In this document: positions 17,040 through 25,167 of the stretch, piece by piece
How the letters are laid out: each line of letters begins with the position of its first letter
Numbering within the stretch: position 1 is the stretch's first letter
Assembly (NCBI GenBank): GCA_963752695.1
Contig: CAVVZB010000001.1
Location: 930,001-994,000 of the forward strand
DNA: 64,000 nt
Direction of reading: 5' to 3'
Origin: Bog-113 sp963752695
Lineage (GTDB): Bacteria > Acidobacteriota > Terriglobia > Bryobacterales > Bryobacteraceae
Notes under the pieces: model-generated
Told to the model about the DNA's origin: nothing
What the model saw: only the letters and a program-made list of their open reading frames with translations
Database searches by the model: none
Made by a program: the position numbers and the translations under genes

Positions 17040-17720
17040 TCAGCTCTCGCGCACTTCGTTCTCGAATTCAGAGATCGAATCAAGCAAACCGGTCGCCGCG
17101 TTCAGGTTGTAGCCCGCGAGTTCTCTCATCAGCCACTGCACGACGGGGAACCGGCTCATACGGGCCCCGAATTTCCTCGACACCCAAAGGGCCAGAGGGA
17201 TAATCGCCAGTCCGGCCGCGAAATTAGCCATCAGAAAACCCGTACCAAACACCTTGTAGACGTCGACGTCCCAAAATTCCTTGAGCGCCACAATCAGGAA
17301 GGGTGTCCACCAAACGGCTTGCCCCGTCAGCAAAGCCCATCTGGTAATCCGAATGCGCAACACCCGCAACGACGCGAGCTGCTTCTGGATCAAGGCGATC
17401 GGCTTGTCATAGTCGACCTGCAGCGCCATCGTCATTTGCCTAATCGATGCCGCCAGACTTGCGATCACCCAGACGTGCAAAATCACAGCGGGCAGCACAA
17501 AGCGCGGCTCCGCCCAGTGCCGGAAAATGAAATGGCCAAGAATCACGAGGCCCACCAGCCCGACCAATGCCCCCAAGCCCATAACACAAGCGAACCGCCG
17601 CAAGGGCGATTGCACCCGGCTCATTTTCGCCGTCATAAGCAACTGACGGTTCAGACGGATGCTGACGTCAAGCTTTCGATCATGTTCCGCCCACTTCTCT
17701 TTGAGTACATCGAGCTCCAT
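17040..17720 (-). CDS. Membrane protein next to ECF sigma factor
   Basis: A 226-residue protein with a cytoplasmic N-terminus of about 45 residues (ELDVLKEKWAEHDRKLDVSI) and four likely membrane segments at roughly 46-68, 72-92, 130-150 and 158-178. It begins 27 bases after the ECF sigma gene on the same strand. I do not see the HxxxCxxC zinc motif of classic anti-sigma factors. The position suggests a membrane-bound partner or target of the sigma factor; that is inference. Confidence 0.7.
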   Translation of the reverse strand: MELDVLKEKWAEHDRKLDVSIRLNRQLLMTAKMSRVQSPLRRFACVMGLGALVGLVGLVILGHFIFRHWAEPRFVLPAVILHVWVIASLAASIRQMTMALQVDYDKPIALIQKQLASLRVLRIRITRWALLTGQAVWWTPFLIVALKEFWDVDVYKVFGTGFLMANFAAGLAIIPLALWVSRKFGARMSRFPVVQWLMRELAGYNLNAATGLLDSISEFENEVRES

Positions 17721-17747
17721 TGTTCTTGCTCCTTCAAGCTTTTCGGA

Positions 17748-18239
17748 TCAGCCTAATTCCTGCTTCATCTTCTGCTTCAATCTGCTTATTTTGGTTGCGA
17801 CGTTGGTTTCCGTAATGCCGAGAACGTCCGCGATTTCCCGATAGCTGTTCTCGTCCAAATACAGCAGGATAAGAGCTTTGTTTAACGCGTCAAGTCCGTC
17901 AATAAGTTTGTACAGACGCCGAACGTCCTCCGGTTGGCTTTCCGTTTCATCAGCCGTTTCCAGAAGATGCTGTTCGCCGGAAATCACGTGCCGTGTTCTG
18001 ATGCTCTCTTTGCGATAGAACGAAATCGCGACGTTGAGCGCGATCCGGTACATCCATGTGGAAAAGCGGCAGCGCCCGTCGAACTTGCTGAACGATCGCC
18101 ATAGCTGAATCGTGATTTCCTGCGCAAGATCATCCCGGGAGTGTTGGTCTCTGCAGTACGAGTTGCAAACCTTATAGAGTGTCTTCTTGTGCTCCTCAAG
18201 CAAGTGCTGAAACGTTTCCCGACGATCTCGCGTTGTCAT
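17748..18239 (-). CDS. RNA polymerase ECF sigma factor
   Basis: A 163-residue group 4 sigma factor. Region 2 is at about 36-78 (DDLAQEITIQLWRSF followed by RFSTWMYRIALNVA), and region 4 at about 115-162 contains the helix-turn-helix SYREIADVLGITETNVATKI. A linker of mixed charge joins them. It is followed by the membrane protein at 17040, which may control it. The signal it responds to is unknown. Confidence 0.93.
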   Translation of the reverse strand: MTTRDRRETFQHLLEEHKKTLYKVCNSYCRDQHSRDDLAQEITIQLWRSFSKFDGRCRFSTWMYRIALNVAISFYRKESIRTRHVISGEQHLLETADETESQPEDVRRLYKLIDGLDALNKALILLYLDENSYREIADVLGITETNVATKISRLKQKMKQELG

Positions 18240-18394
18240 CTGCTTCCTTATGTTGCGCAGCCGTCAAAGTCTGCTCTGTCCTTCATACCGTTATTCGCGT
18301 TGAGGCAGGGAAATATCACGACACTGGCGGAATTTTTTTAAGACCCCAACTGTCCCCGGCCTTCGAACAACTCGCAAACGCGATACTGACAGGA

Positions 18395-19630
18395 GTGTTT
18401 CTCTACCACCACCGGCAGCTTCACTGCGGGGCTGTCCCTCTCGATCGAATTGCCAACGCGGTTGGCACGCCCTGCTATGTGTACTCCGCGGAATCCATTC
18501 GCGATGCTTACTTGAATTACGAATTCGCACTCAATCGTCTGCCTCATCGCATCTGTTACGCGGTAAAAGCCAATTCCACACTAGCCGTCCTCAAGCTCCT
18601 GGCTGACGCCGGCGCCGCCTTCGATATCGTGTCTGGCGGTGAACTCTACCGCGTGCTGCAAGCCGGTGGCGATCCCGCGAGAGTCGTCTTCTCCGGCGTT
18701 GGCAAGACAGCCGCCGAGATTGAATATGCGCTAGCCACTGGCATTCACAGTTTCAACTGCGAGTCGGAAGATGAACTCGCGCTCCTGGACTCGGTTGCCC
18801 GGAAACTAGGCGTGGTGGCCCGCTTCTCGCTGCGTGTCAATCCCGACGTTGACGCCGGCTCTCATCCCTATATCTCCACAGGTCTCACTGAGCATAAGTT
18901 CGGTATCGAGATTCGACGTGCCCCGGACCTATACCGCAAGTCGCTACAATACCTCTGGCTTCGTGCCGACGGAATCAGCTGCCACATCGGTTCCCAGATG
19001 CTCGACGTTGCCCCGTTACTAGAAGCCGTCAGCAGGATTGTTTCGCTAGCCGAGCAGTTGCAGGCTTCCGGCCACGCGCTGCGGCATCTCGACATCGGAG
19101 GTGGCATCGGCATTGCCTATGCCCCGGATCAAACTCCGCCCGACATTCATGCGTTTTTTCAAACGCTCCACCCGCTCTTGCTCGCCAGCGGGCTTGAGAT
19201 CTTCGTGGAACCAGGCCGTTCCATCGTGGGCCAAGCGGGCGTGCTGCTCACACAAGTGCTTGCGCGCAAGCGAAACGGATCTAAAGAATTCGTCATTGTG
19301 GATGCGGCCATGAATGACCTGATCCGTCCCGCGCTCTATCAGTCCCACCATGAAATCCTTCCCTTGGATCAGAGTGAAGAACTCTCCGTGGTCGACGTCG
19401 TGGGGCCGGTTTGTGAAAGCGGTGACTTCCTTGCTCGCGACCGCGCGCTAGCAGGAGCGCGTCCTGGTGATTACCTTGCAATCGCCTCAGCGGGTGCGTA
19501 TGGCTTCGCGCAATCTTCCAACTACAACTCCCGCCCGCGTGCGGCGGAAGTCCTCGTCGAGAACGGCACGTGGCGCGTTATTCGGGAACGCGAAACTTAC
19601 GGCGACCTTGTGCGCGGGGAAACCCTCTGA
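18395..19630 (+). CDS. lysA: Diaminopimelate decarboxylase
   Basis: About 411 residues of the PLP-dependent fold III decarboxylase that makes lysine from meso-diaminopimelate. The PLP lysine is K58 in CYAVKANST; other signatures are CHIGSQMLD, the glycine loop DIGGGIGIAY, VEPGRSIVGQAG and the active-site Cys in VCESGDF. The GTG at 18395 is chosen because homologues begin about eight residues before HCGAVPL; a longer open frame from 18179 runs antisense over the sigma gene and is unlikely to be translated. The stop is adjacent to the end of folC on the opposite strand. Confidence 0.93.
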   Translation: MFLYHHRQLHCGAVPLDRIANAVGTPCYVYSAESIRDAYLNYEFALNRLPHRICYAVKANSTLAVLKLLADAGAAFDIVSGGELYRVLQAGGDPARVVFSGVGKTAAEIEYALATGIHSFNCESEDELALLDSVARKLGVVARFSLRVNPDVDAGSHPYISTGLTEHKFGIEIRRAPDLYRKSLQYLWLRADGISCHIGSQMLDVAPLLEAVSRIVSLAEQLQASGHALRHLDIGGGIGIAYAPDQTPPDIHAFFQTLHPLLLASGLEIFVEPGRSIVGQAGVLLTQVLARKRNGSKEFVIVDAAMNDLIRPALYQSHHEILPLDQSEELSVVDVVGPVCESGDFLARDRALAGARPGDYLAIASAGAYGFAQSSNYNSRPRAAEVLVENGTWRVIRERETYGDLVRGETL

Positions 19631-20830
19631 TTACTGGAGCAGCCGCATCGCTTCCGCTACCAGAAACAAAGACCCGGAGATAAATATCGGCCCGCCGGTC
19701 GCGAGGCCTTGCTCCAGCGCGGACTTTAGGTTGGCCGCGACCTGCAAGTCCGGATGATCGATGAGGTTGAGAAATGTCTCGGGCGCTAGCGCGCGCGGCT
19801 GATCAGGTGCGGTCACGATCACTTTTCGAAACAGCGGGAACAGTATTCCCGCCATCTCTTCCACCGCCTTATCGCGCATCACCCCAAAAATCAGCACCGG
19901 CTTCGGATCACGGTAGTGTTCCCCCACGTAAGCTGCAAGCGCGCGTGCGCCCGACGGATTGTGCGCCCCATCGACGATGGTTTCGGGGTCGTGCCGCAGC
20001 CGCTCGAGTCTCCCCGGCCACCTCGTATTCCGAAGTCCCTCGCTAATAATGCCCGGCGCTATCCCTAATTCAGTGAGCGCCGTTGCCGCGGTCGCCGCAT
20101 TCACCATCTGATGGCGTCCCAGCAAGGGTAGTCCCTCAATCCACACCGGTTCGCTATCTATCATTCGGACTTGTAATTCCCGCGCGCGCTGCAAGATCAC
20201 GGCTCTTGCTTCCGCGGATTGGGGCGCAATAACCACGGGCACTCCGCGCTTCAAGATCCCCGCTTTCTCGAAAGCAATTGACTCAATCGTTGTCCCCAGA
20301 AATTGCTCATGATCGAAATCCACGGGAGTAATGACGCACAGTTCCGGCTCCACCACATTGGTCGCGTCCAACCGTCCACCCAGGCCTACTTCAATCACCG
20401 CAATGTCCACCTGCTTCTCGCGAAATACAAGAAATCCCATGGCGGTCACGGTCTCGAAGTAGCTGGGATGCAGATCGATTTCCCCAGTTTCGATCAGAGC
20501 TTCCGCCGCCTCATGCACCCGGTCGAAGGCTCTCGAGAAATCACTCGCCGACACCGGCTCTCCATCAATACGGATTCGTTCCGTGGGCTCCAAAAGGTGT
20601 GGAGATGTGAATAGCCCAGTGCGTATTCCCGCGCGGCGTAAGCCGGACTCGATCATCGCGCAAGTGGAACCTTTCCCGTTGGTCCCCGCTACATGGACGA
20701 AGCGCCCCGGACGCCGATGAGGATCGTTGATCTCGCGCATCAACCGATCCATGCGCTCCAGACCGAACTTCGCCGTCTTTAGCTCGTTGCCGAGCGCGTG
20801 GAGAAACCGAACGGAATCCGGGTACTCCAC
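19631..20830 (-). CDS. folC: Folylpolyglutamate / dihydrofolate synthase
   Basis: A 399-residue Mur-ligase-fold enzyme that adds glutamate to folates and may also make dihydrofolate from dihydropteroate. The P-loop is GTNGKGST at residues 49-56; the second ATP and Mg region is HPSYFETVTAMGF and EVGLGGRLDATN. The family's VDGAHNP motif is present. It lies 4 bases after accD on the same strand, a pairing found in many bacteria. It is the last gene of the rsfS-rlmH-accD-folC run. Confidence 0.95.
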   Translation of the reverse strand: MEYPDSVRFLHALGNELKTAKFGLERMDRLMREINDPHRRPGRFVHVAGTNGKGSTCAMIESGLRRAGIRTGLFTSPHLLEPTERIRIDGEPVSASDFSRAFDRVHEAAEALIETGEIDLHPSYFETVTAMGFLVFREKQVDIAVIEVGLGGRLDATNVVEPELCVITPVDFDHEQFLGTTIESIAFEKAGILKRGVPVVIAPQSAEARAVILQRARELQVRMIDSEPVWIEGLPLLGRHQMVNAATAATALTELGIAPGIISEGLRNTRWPGRLERLRHDPETIVDGAHNPSGARALAAYVGEHYRDPKPVLIFGVMRDKAVEEMAGILFPLFRKVIVTAPDQPRALAPETFLNLIDHPDLQVAANLKSALEQGLATGGPIFISGSLFLVAEAMRLLQ

Positions 20831-20834
20831 CTGC

Positions 20835-21704
20835 TCAGAACTTGACGGGACCGCTAAAGAACCGCAACGCTTCAGCGATGTACATCTTCATCTCACCGCG
20901 TGGCACTACGGCGTCCAGCATCCCATGCTTGACAAGGAACTCGCTACGCTGAAATCCGTCGGGCAGCTTCTGACGAATCGTCTGCTCGATGACGCGCGGT
21001 CCGGCGAATCCAATCAGCGCGCCCGGTTCGGCAATGTTCAAGTCTCCAAGCATCGCAAAACTGGCAGTGACGCCCCCCGTCGTCGGGTCAGTCAGCACAC
21101 TGATATACGGAATCCTCGCTTCATCTAGCCGCATCAGCGCCGACGAAATCTTTGCCATCTGCATCAGACTTATCGCCCCTTCCTGCATGCGAGCGCCACC
21201 CGAAGCAGACACCACGATCACCGGGCATTTCTCCGCGATGGAGCGCTCGATCGCGCGCGTGATCTTTTCGCCCATCACCGATCCCATGCTGCCCCCGATG
21301 AACTTCGGCTCCATCGCGCAGATGTTCACCTTTCGGGCCATCAGCTTCCCGCTCGCCGAGATGAGCGCATCGCTCAATCCCGTCGCTTTGGTGGTTGCCA
21401 ATAGCCGGTCTTTGTATGGCTTTGAGTCCACAAAGCCCAGCGGATCGCTCGACATCAACCACTTGTCATGCTCTTCGTAGACGCCGTCGTCGAACAACAT
21501 TTCGAGTCGCGAAATCGCACCCATCCGGAAATGCGCGCCGCAACTCGTACATACGTTGTGACTGACATCGAGATCTTTCTTCCAGATAATCTCGCGGCAT
21601 TGAAAGCACTTTTCCCAAAGTCCTTCCGTCTTAACGGTCTTCGGGTTGGCATCGGCTTTCAGCTTTTTTTCCTCGTCGTTTTCGGTGCGTGAGAACCAGG
21701 ACAT
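20835..21704 (-). CDS. accD: Acetyl-CoA carboxylase carboxyltransferase subunit beta
   Basis: A 289-residue subunit that, with AccA, transfers carboxyl from biotin to acetyl-CoA for fatty acid synthesis. The N-terminal zinc ribbon is complete with C33, C36, C52 and C55. The crotonase-like body shows the oxyanion glycine stretch VVSASGGARMQEG and the DPTTGGVTASFAM motif. It is of usual length and sits directly before folC. Confidence 0.97.
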   Translation of the reverse strand: MSWFSRTENDEEKKLKADANPKTVKTEGLWEKCFQCREIIWKKDLDVSHNVCTSCGAHFRMGAISRLEMLFDDGVYEEHDKWLMSSDPLGFVDSKPYKDRLLATTKATGLSDALISASGKLMARKVNICAMEPKFIGGSMGSVMGEKITRAIERSIAEKCPVIVVSASGGARMQEGAISLMQMAKISSALMRLDEARIPYISVLTDPTTGGVTASFAMLGDLNIAEPGALIGFAGPRVIEQTIRQKLPDGFQRSEFLVKHGMLDAVVPRGEMKMYIAEALRFFSGPVKF

Positions 21705-21748
21705 AGTGAATGAGCGTTGGATAGAAGACGATCTATCACTTTCTCACA

Positions 21749-22168
21749 TCAGCGTGGGTAGGGATGGCCGCGCAGAATTGCAAACCCGCGATAAATCTGC
21801 TCGGTCAGCATCGCCCGCGCGAGCTCATGCGGAAATGTCATCTTCGATAGTGAGAGAAGCAGGTCGGCCCGGTCGCGCCATGCAGTTGGAAGCCCGTCCG
21901 TGCCGCCAACTAAAAACACCAGATCCTGGCCCTGCATTTCGCTCTTTGCAAGCAGTCGCGCGAACTCCTCCGAATCCGTCGCTTGTCCTGCCGGGTCCAG
22001 AAAGATCTTCCGCGCATTGGGATGCTTGCCGAACAGATCGAACTTCTCCGGACGAATCTCAGCAGACTCGGCGGATACGTAATGCGCAATCCGGCTGAGG
22101 TAATCCGCCGCCAGCGCGTTGGCGTGCGGATCGCGCGGCTTACCAATGAAATAAACTTTGATCTTCAA
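21749..22168 (-). CDS. rlmH: 23S rRNA pseudouridine-1915 N3-methyltransferase
   Basis: A SPOUT-family methyltransferase of about 139 residues that modifies helix 69 of 23S rRNA. Family marks are KIKVYFIGK at the N-terminus, FLVGGTDGL in the knot region, and the C-terminal HELARAMLTEQIYRGFAI with HPYPR at the end. The TTG at 22168 is preferred because homologues start at this residue and because it overlaps the rsfS stop (TTGA). An ATG at 22204 would add 12 unlike residues. It is in the rsfS-rlmH pair common to many bacteria. Confidence 0.93.
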   Translation of the reverse strand: MKIKVYFIGKPRDPHANALAADYLSRIAHYVSAESAEIRPEKFDLFGKHPNARKIFLDPAGQATDSEEFARLLAKSEMQGQDLVFLVGGTDGLPTAWRDRADLLLSLSKMTFPHELARAMLTEQIYRGFAILRGHPYPR

Positions 22169-22572
22169 GCGGCCGGGATTGCCAGCGTCTTGGCCATCCG
22201 CCAAAGCCGCTCGAGATCATAGAACTCGCGTGCTTTGGGTGAAAAGATGTGTACCAGAAAGTCGCCGTAATCAGCCAAAATCCACTCGGCCTGATCGTGC
22301 CCTTCTAGACTGACCGGCATCTCCCCAATCTGCTTGAGTTGATATCCAATCTCGTCGCTAATGGCTTTGACTTGTGGCGCGCTTGTACCAGTAGCGATAA
22401 CGAAAAAATCAGTGAATGACGTGACCCCTGTCAAGTCTAAAACGACAATGTCTTTCGCTTGTTTGGATTCAGCCGCACGTACTGCCGTTAGCCAGCTAGG
22501 TTCGTGAGATTCGGATGAAGCGGATAGAGCTTCCGGGGCGTCTGTAGGAATATGGTTTTCGCTTGAAGGCAG
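22165..22572 (-). CDS. rsfS: Ribosomal silencing factor RsfS, likely CTG start
   Basis: RsfS binds ribosomal protein L14 and blocks subunit joining under nutrient stress. The domain is clear: AKDIVVLDLTGVTSFTDFFV, then HDQAEWILADYGDFLVHIF. The helix in front (WLTAVRAAESKQ) is also family-like, so translation must begin upstream of the TTG at 22434. In the open frame between that TTG and a TAG at 22599 there is no ATG, GTG or TTG. A CTG at 22572 has a GAGGG six bases in front and is the best candidate; it gives 135 residues. An ATT at 22551 is another option. Confidence 0.85.
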   Translation of the reverse strand: MPSSENHIPTDAPEALSASSESHEPSWLTAVRAAESKQAKDIVVLDLTGVTSFTDFFVIATGTSAPQVKAISDEIGYQLKQIGEMPVSLEGHDQAEWILADYGDFLVHIFSPKAREFYDLERLWRMAKTLAIPAA

Positions 22573-22616
22573 AACTTTCCCTCTGTTTTCATCGTACTAT
22601 AAAGAGAACGTTTTTG

Positions 22617-23519
22617 ATGAGAAATCGGTCAAATCTACTTGGAATTGCACTTACCTTGGGGTCGTGCTTGTACCCTTGCAATGCGCAGAACGCTCCCGCT
22701 CCTGAAGCTGCCTCGGTAGTTGCCGACCCTGTTCTCCGGCGTGCGCAGGAAGAGGTTACCCGCGTGCAGAGTTTGGTCGACACCGGCGTACTGCCACGCA
22801 TAAGGTTGAGTGAAGCGCAGTCCCATCTACTCGATATGCAAGACGATGCCGAACTGCGCACGTTGCTTTACCAGAAAGACATTACAGTAGAGCAAGCCGA
22901 CGCCATGGTTGAGTTAACCGCGCGCCGAGTGGCTCGGCGTCAGAAGACGGCGGAAGACCGCTACAAGCTGCTGTCCCAAGGGATCATTGCGCAATCGGAA
23001 TTAGGCGATGCGGTCGATCAACTTGGCACCGCCAAACGCGAGCATACGTTTGCTGTAAGCCGCGCCAACTTTGCCCGTGAAATGTTGGAAGCTGCCAAGT
23101 CTGAGCAGGAAATCATGCACCAGCTTGAACTTTCCGCATCCGGCCGCGCGTCCAGCTCAGCGGGGATGATCCAGCATTTCGTCGGTTCCAACCGCTTCGA
23201 GATGGCGCAATTCGCCTCAATCGATCGAGCTTTCGAGAATCGCTTCTCGCATCCGCTCCCGGTAAGCGCAATGGGCGAAACCGAGGTTCATCGATCGCTC
23301 GGTTTCGACCACCGCAATCGCATCGATGTCGCCTTACAACCGGAGTTACCGGAGGGTTTGTGGCTCCGAAATTACCTGACTGCGCATAACATTCCGTTCT
23401 TCGCGTTTAAGTCTGCGGTCGCGCATAAAGCTACGGGCGCCCACATTCACATTGGCCCTCCTAGCCTCCACTACATCGCGCAGGCACGTTCTAAGTCTTT
23501 GTCCGGCGGGACGAACTAA
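22617..23519 (+). CDS. Periplasmic coiled-coil protein with LAS-peptidase-like end
   Basis: About 300 residues with a signal peptide (LLGIALTLGSCLYPCNAQ). Residues ~35-185 are rich in Ala, Glu, Gln and Leu heptads and look like a long helical hairpin resembling TolC or adaptor coiled coils. The C-terminal ~90 residues contain GFDHRNRIDVAL and, further on, TGAHIHIGPPS. Histidine and aspartate spacing followed by HxH is the pattern of the LAS (lysostaphin, D-Ala-D-Ala, hedgehog) metallopeptidases, so a cell-wall peptidase or a decayed relative is possible. The ATG at 22617 follows AGAG. It is divergent from rsfS. Confidence 0.6.
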   Translation: MRNRSNLLGIALTLGSCLYPCNAQNAPAPEAASVVADPVLRRAQEEVTRVQSLVDTGVLPRIRLSEAQSHLLDMQDDAELRTLLYQKDITVEQADAMVELTARRVARRQKTAEDRYKLLSQGIIAQSELGDAVDQLGTAKREHTFAVSRANFAREMLEAAKSEQEIMHQLELSASGRASSSAGMIQHFVGSNRFEMAQFASIDRAFENRFSHPLPVSAMGETEVHRSLGFDHRNRIDVALQPELPEGLWLRNYLTAHNIPFFAFKSAVAHKATGAHIHIGPPSLHYIAQARSKSLSGGTN

Positions 23520-23525
23520 CCCGAG

Positions 23526-24710
23526 CTAAAAGATCGTCGTCTGGGCGTGGTAGTTCTTCCAATCGAACCAGTAATCCTTGATCATCCGCACCGGTTCTAG
23601 GCAGTGGCCTGTGTCGCTTCCAGCCACGGCGCATCCTTGAAAGTTCCACTGAGTGCCTGTTTGCGCATCCGTAAATAGCGCATTGGTCCCCGCCTCCAAC
23701 CGGTAGAAGTCCCGAGGCGGCGAGAGATTACGAAACGCCCTCACCGAAGCTTGATCCGGCCCTACGATCAGGACCACCGCCTCTGGTCCAATATGGTCCA
23801 GGACTAGTTTGCTGGCCAGAACCTTCTTCACTGGAAAGGCCCGCGCCGCTGATTCATTCGCAATCCCAAACACCTGCGCCCGCATCATGAGGCCGCTGTC
23901 CGGAAATTGGACCACTACTCGCGCCTTTTCCATTTTCTTGTCCCAATCGGCGTCTTCGTAGTCGGACGCGTACTTCTTGATCGGAGCCAGAACCTTGCCG
24001 TTCGGCTGTTCGGCGCGCCATAGCTGCATGGAAATTTCATCGCTGTGAATCAGCGGCAACGTGCGGCCTTTCATGGGACCGGAAATCGCCAACCCACTAA
24101 TTTGTTGCCAGTAACTCCCGGTCTGCTCATCGCGCATCAGGAAGTTCTGATTGTTAATTCCTGCCAAGTGAAATGTTAGAACCTGGCCTCCGACTTCGCG
24201 TCCCCACACCAGACCGGTGTGACAAAGCGTTCAATAAGTGGCTACAATCGGCACGCCGCCCACGAAGTCGTTGACCACATGGTGATAGCCCATTTCGCGA
24301 ATCGGGTACGCGTGTGCATCGCCATGAAGTGACACGGTGGTGAGCATGTCCTTGGGATCGAGTGTTGAACTTCGGACTGCCACGAACTGCGGGGTCCCTG
24401 CCGGGTGAAACATCTGTTCGAACACATTCACCCGGGTCAGAAAAGCGGCGGCACACGCAACTGTGCACAAAACTGCACAAAGCATCCGGGCCCGCACCCG
24501 CATGCTACGCCACGCGAATACCAGGATTGCGAGAGCAAGCAATGCAATGAGTAGACTCCCCGCCGGAGCAATCCGGAAAAACGCTAAAGCCCTCTGCAGA
24601 TCTTGTGGGTTCTGGTGCTTAAAGGGCTGAATGACGGTAAGCGGATAGATCAACAAGCCGAGCGCGGCCACACACGCCAGCGAAATCGCAACCAGTCCCC
24701 AACGACGCAT
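23526..24710 (-). CDS. DUF3179 membrane protein with in-frame TGA, putative selenoprotein
   Basis: The frame from the ATG at 24710 runs 159 codons to a TGA at 24231-24233 and then continues in the same frame for 234 codons to the stop at 23526. The N-terminus has three likely membrane segments (about 5-27, 50-68, 75-95). DUF3179 marks lie on both sides of the TGA: AYPIREMGYHHVVNDFVGG before it, and TLCHTGLVWGREVGGQVLTF after it. In this family the TGA position carries the first cysteine of a CxxC-like motif (usual form TYCxLC). Read as selenocysteine it gives U160-T-L-C163. The rest of the domain is undamaged. A hairpin resembling a bacterial SECIS follows directly. Alternatives are a nonsense mutation or a base error. 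The function of DUF3179 is not established. Confidence 0.75.
24197..24230 (-). promoter_or_regulatory. SECIS-like hairpin just after TGA codon
   Basis: Directly 3' of the TGA (24231-24233) the mRNA can fold CACACC / GGUGUG, a perfect 6-bp stem, around a five-base loop GGUCU; the loop starts 16 bases after the UGA. Below the stem two G-U wobbles and a U-A pair separated by mismatches can lead to a second CGC/GCG helix. I recall that the Escherichia coli fdhF SECIS has the same GGUCU in its apical loop, where SelB contacts the G and U. The spacing is at the short end of the range reported for bacteria. A bulged U as in E. coli is not evident. Confidence 0.6.
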
Positions 24711-24718
24711 GTCGGGTA

Positions 24719-25132
24719 TTATGCCAAACCGGAAAGCCTAATCTTTTGCGGTTCAGCCTTCTCTTCGTGATATTCCGAGATGTGCTCGTAGGTCTTATCG
24801 GAGAATTCCAGATGCTTGTAGACATTGCACGCATCCGGGTCTTCGGGATTGGGGCAAATCGGGAACTCCTGTTTTGCGTTCCACTCGAGGATGCGCTCCC
24901 GCCGCGGCGGGTTATAGTTACGCTCGGCGACCTGCTGAATCATTCCGCGCGCTTTGGCCTCGTCGGTGTCCGGCGCTTGTTTCAACTGCTCAACCAACTC
25001 GTCTTCGGTAAGAAAGTGCCGCCCGACCATCACGAATGTTAACCGTCCGTAGTGGCCGATGTCTTTCTTTTCGGCAAGCGCGTCAATGAGATACGCCATC
25101 ATGGGTTCTTTCTTCAATTCTTCGAGAGCCAT
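24719..25132 (-). CDS. Conserved-looking cytoplasmic protein, unknown
   Basis: A 137-residue charged protein with no signal peptide or membrane segment. The N-terminus (ALEELKKEPMMAYLIDAL) is helical, and the middle has GRHFLTEDELVEQLKQ. A short cysteine pair appears in ICPNPEDPDACNVYKH. I do not recognise the family. It lies 8 bases before the DUF3179 gene on the same strand, so it may be in the same transcript and could share its role. Confidence 0.65.
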   Translation of the reverse strand: MALEELKKEPMMAYLIDALAEKKDIGHYGRLTFVMVGRHFLTEDELVEQLKQAPDTDEAKARGMIQQVAERNYNPPRRERILEWNAKQEFPICPNPEDPDACNVYKHLEFSDKTYEHISEYHEEKAEPQKIRLSGLA

Positions 25133-25167
25133 GCTGGTTACTTAGCAATTGGTTCGCCTTTTGTTCT

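Noticed and set aside
18179..18394. Long N-terminal extension of lysA
   Set aside because: It overlaps the sigma factor gene antisense and adds residues not seen in the family.
23526..24209. Downstream half of DUF3179 as a separate gene starting at a GTG (24209)
   Set aside because: It would begin inside the hairpin, lack the N-terminal part of the DUF3179 domain and leave the conserved TLCHTGLVW untranslated.
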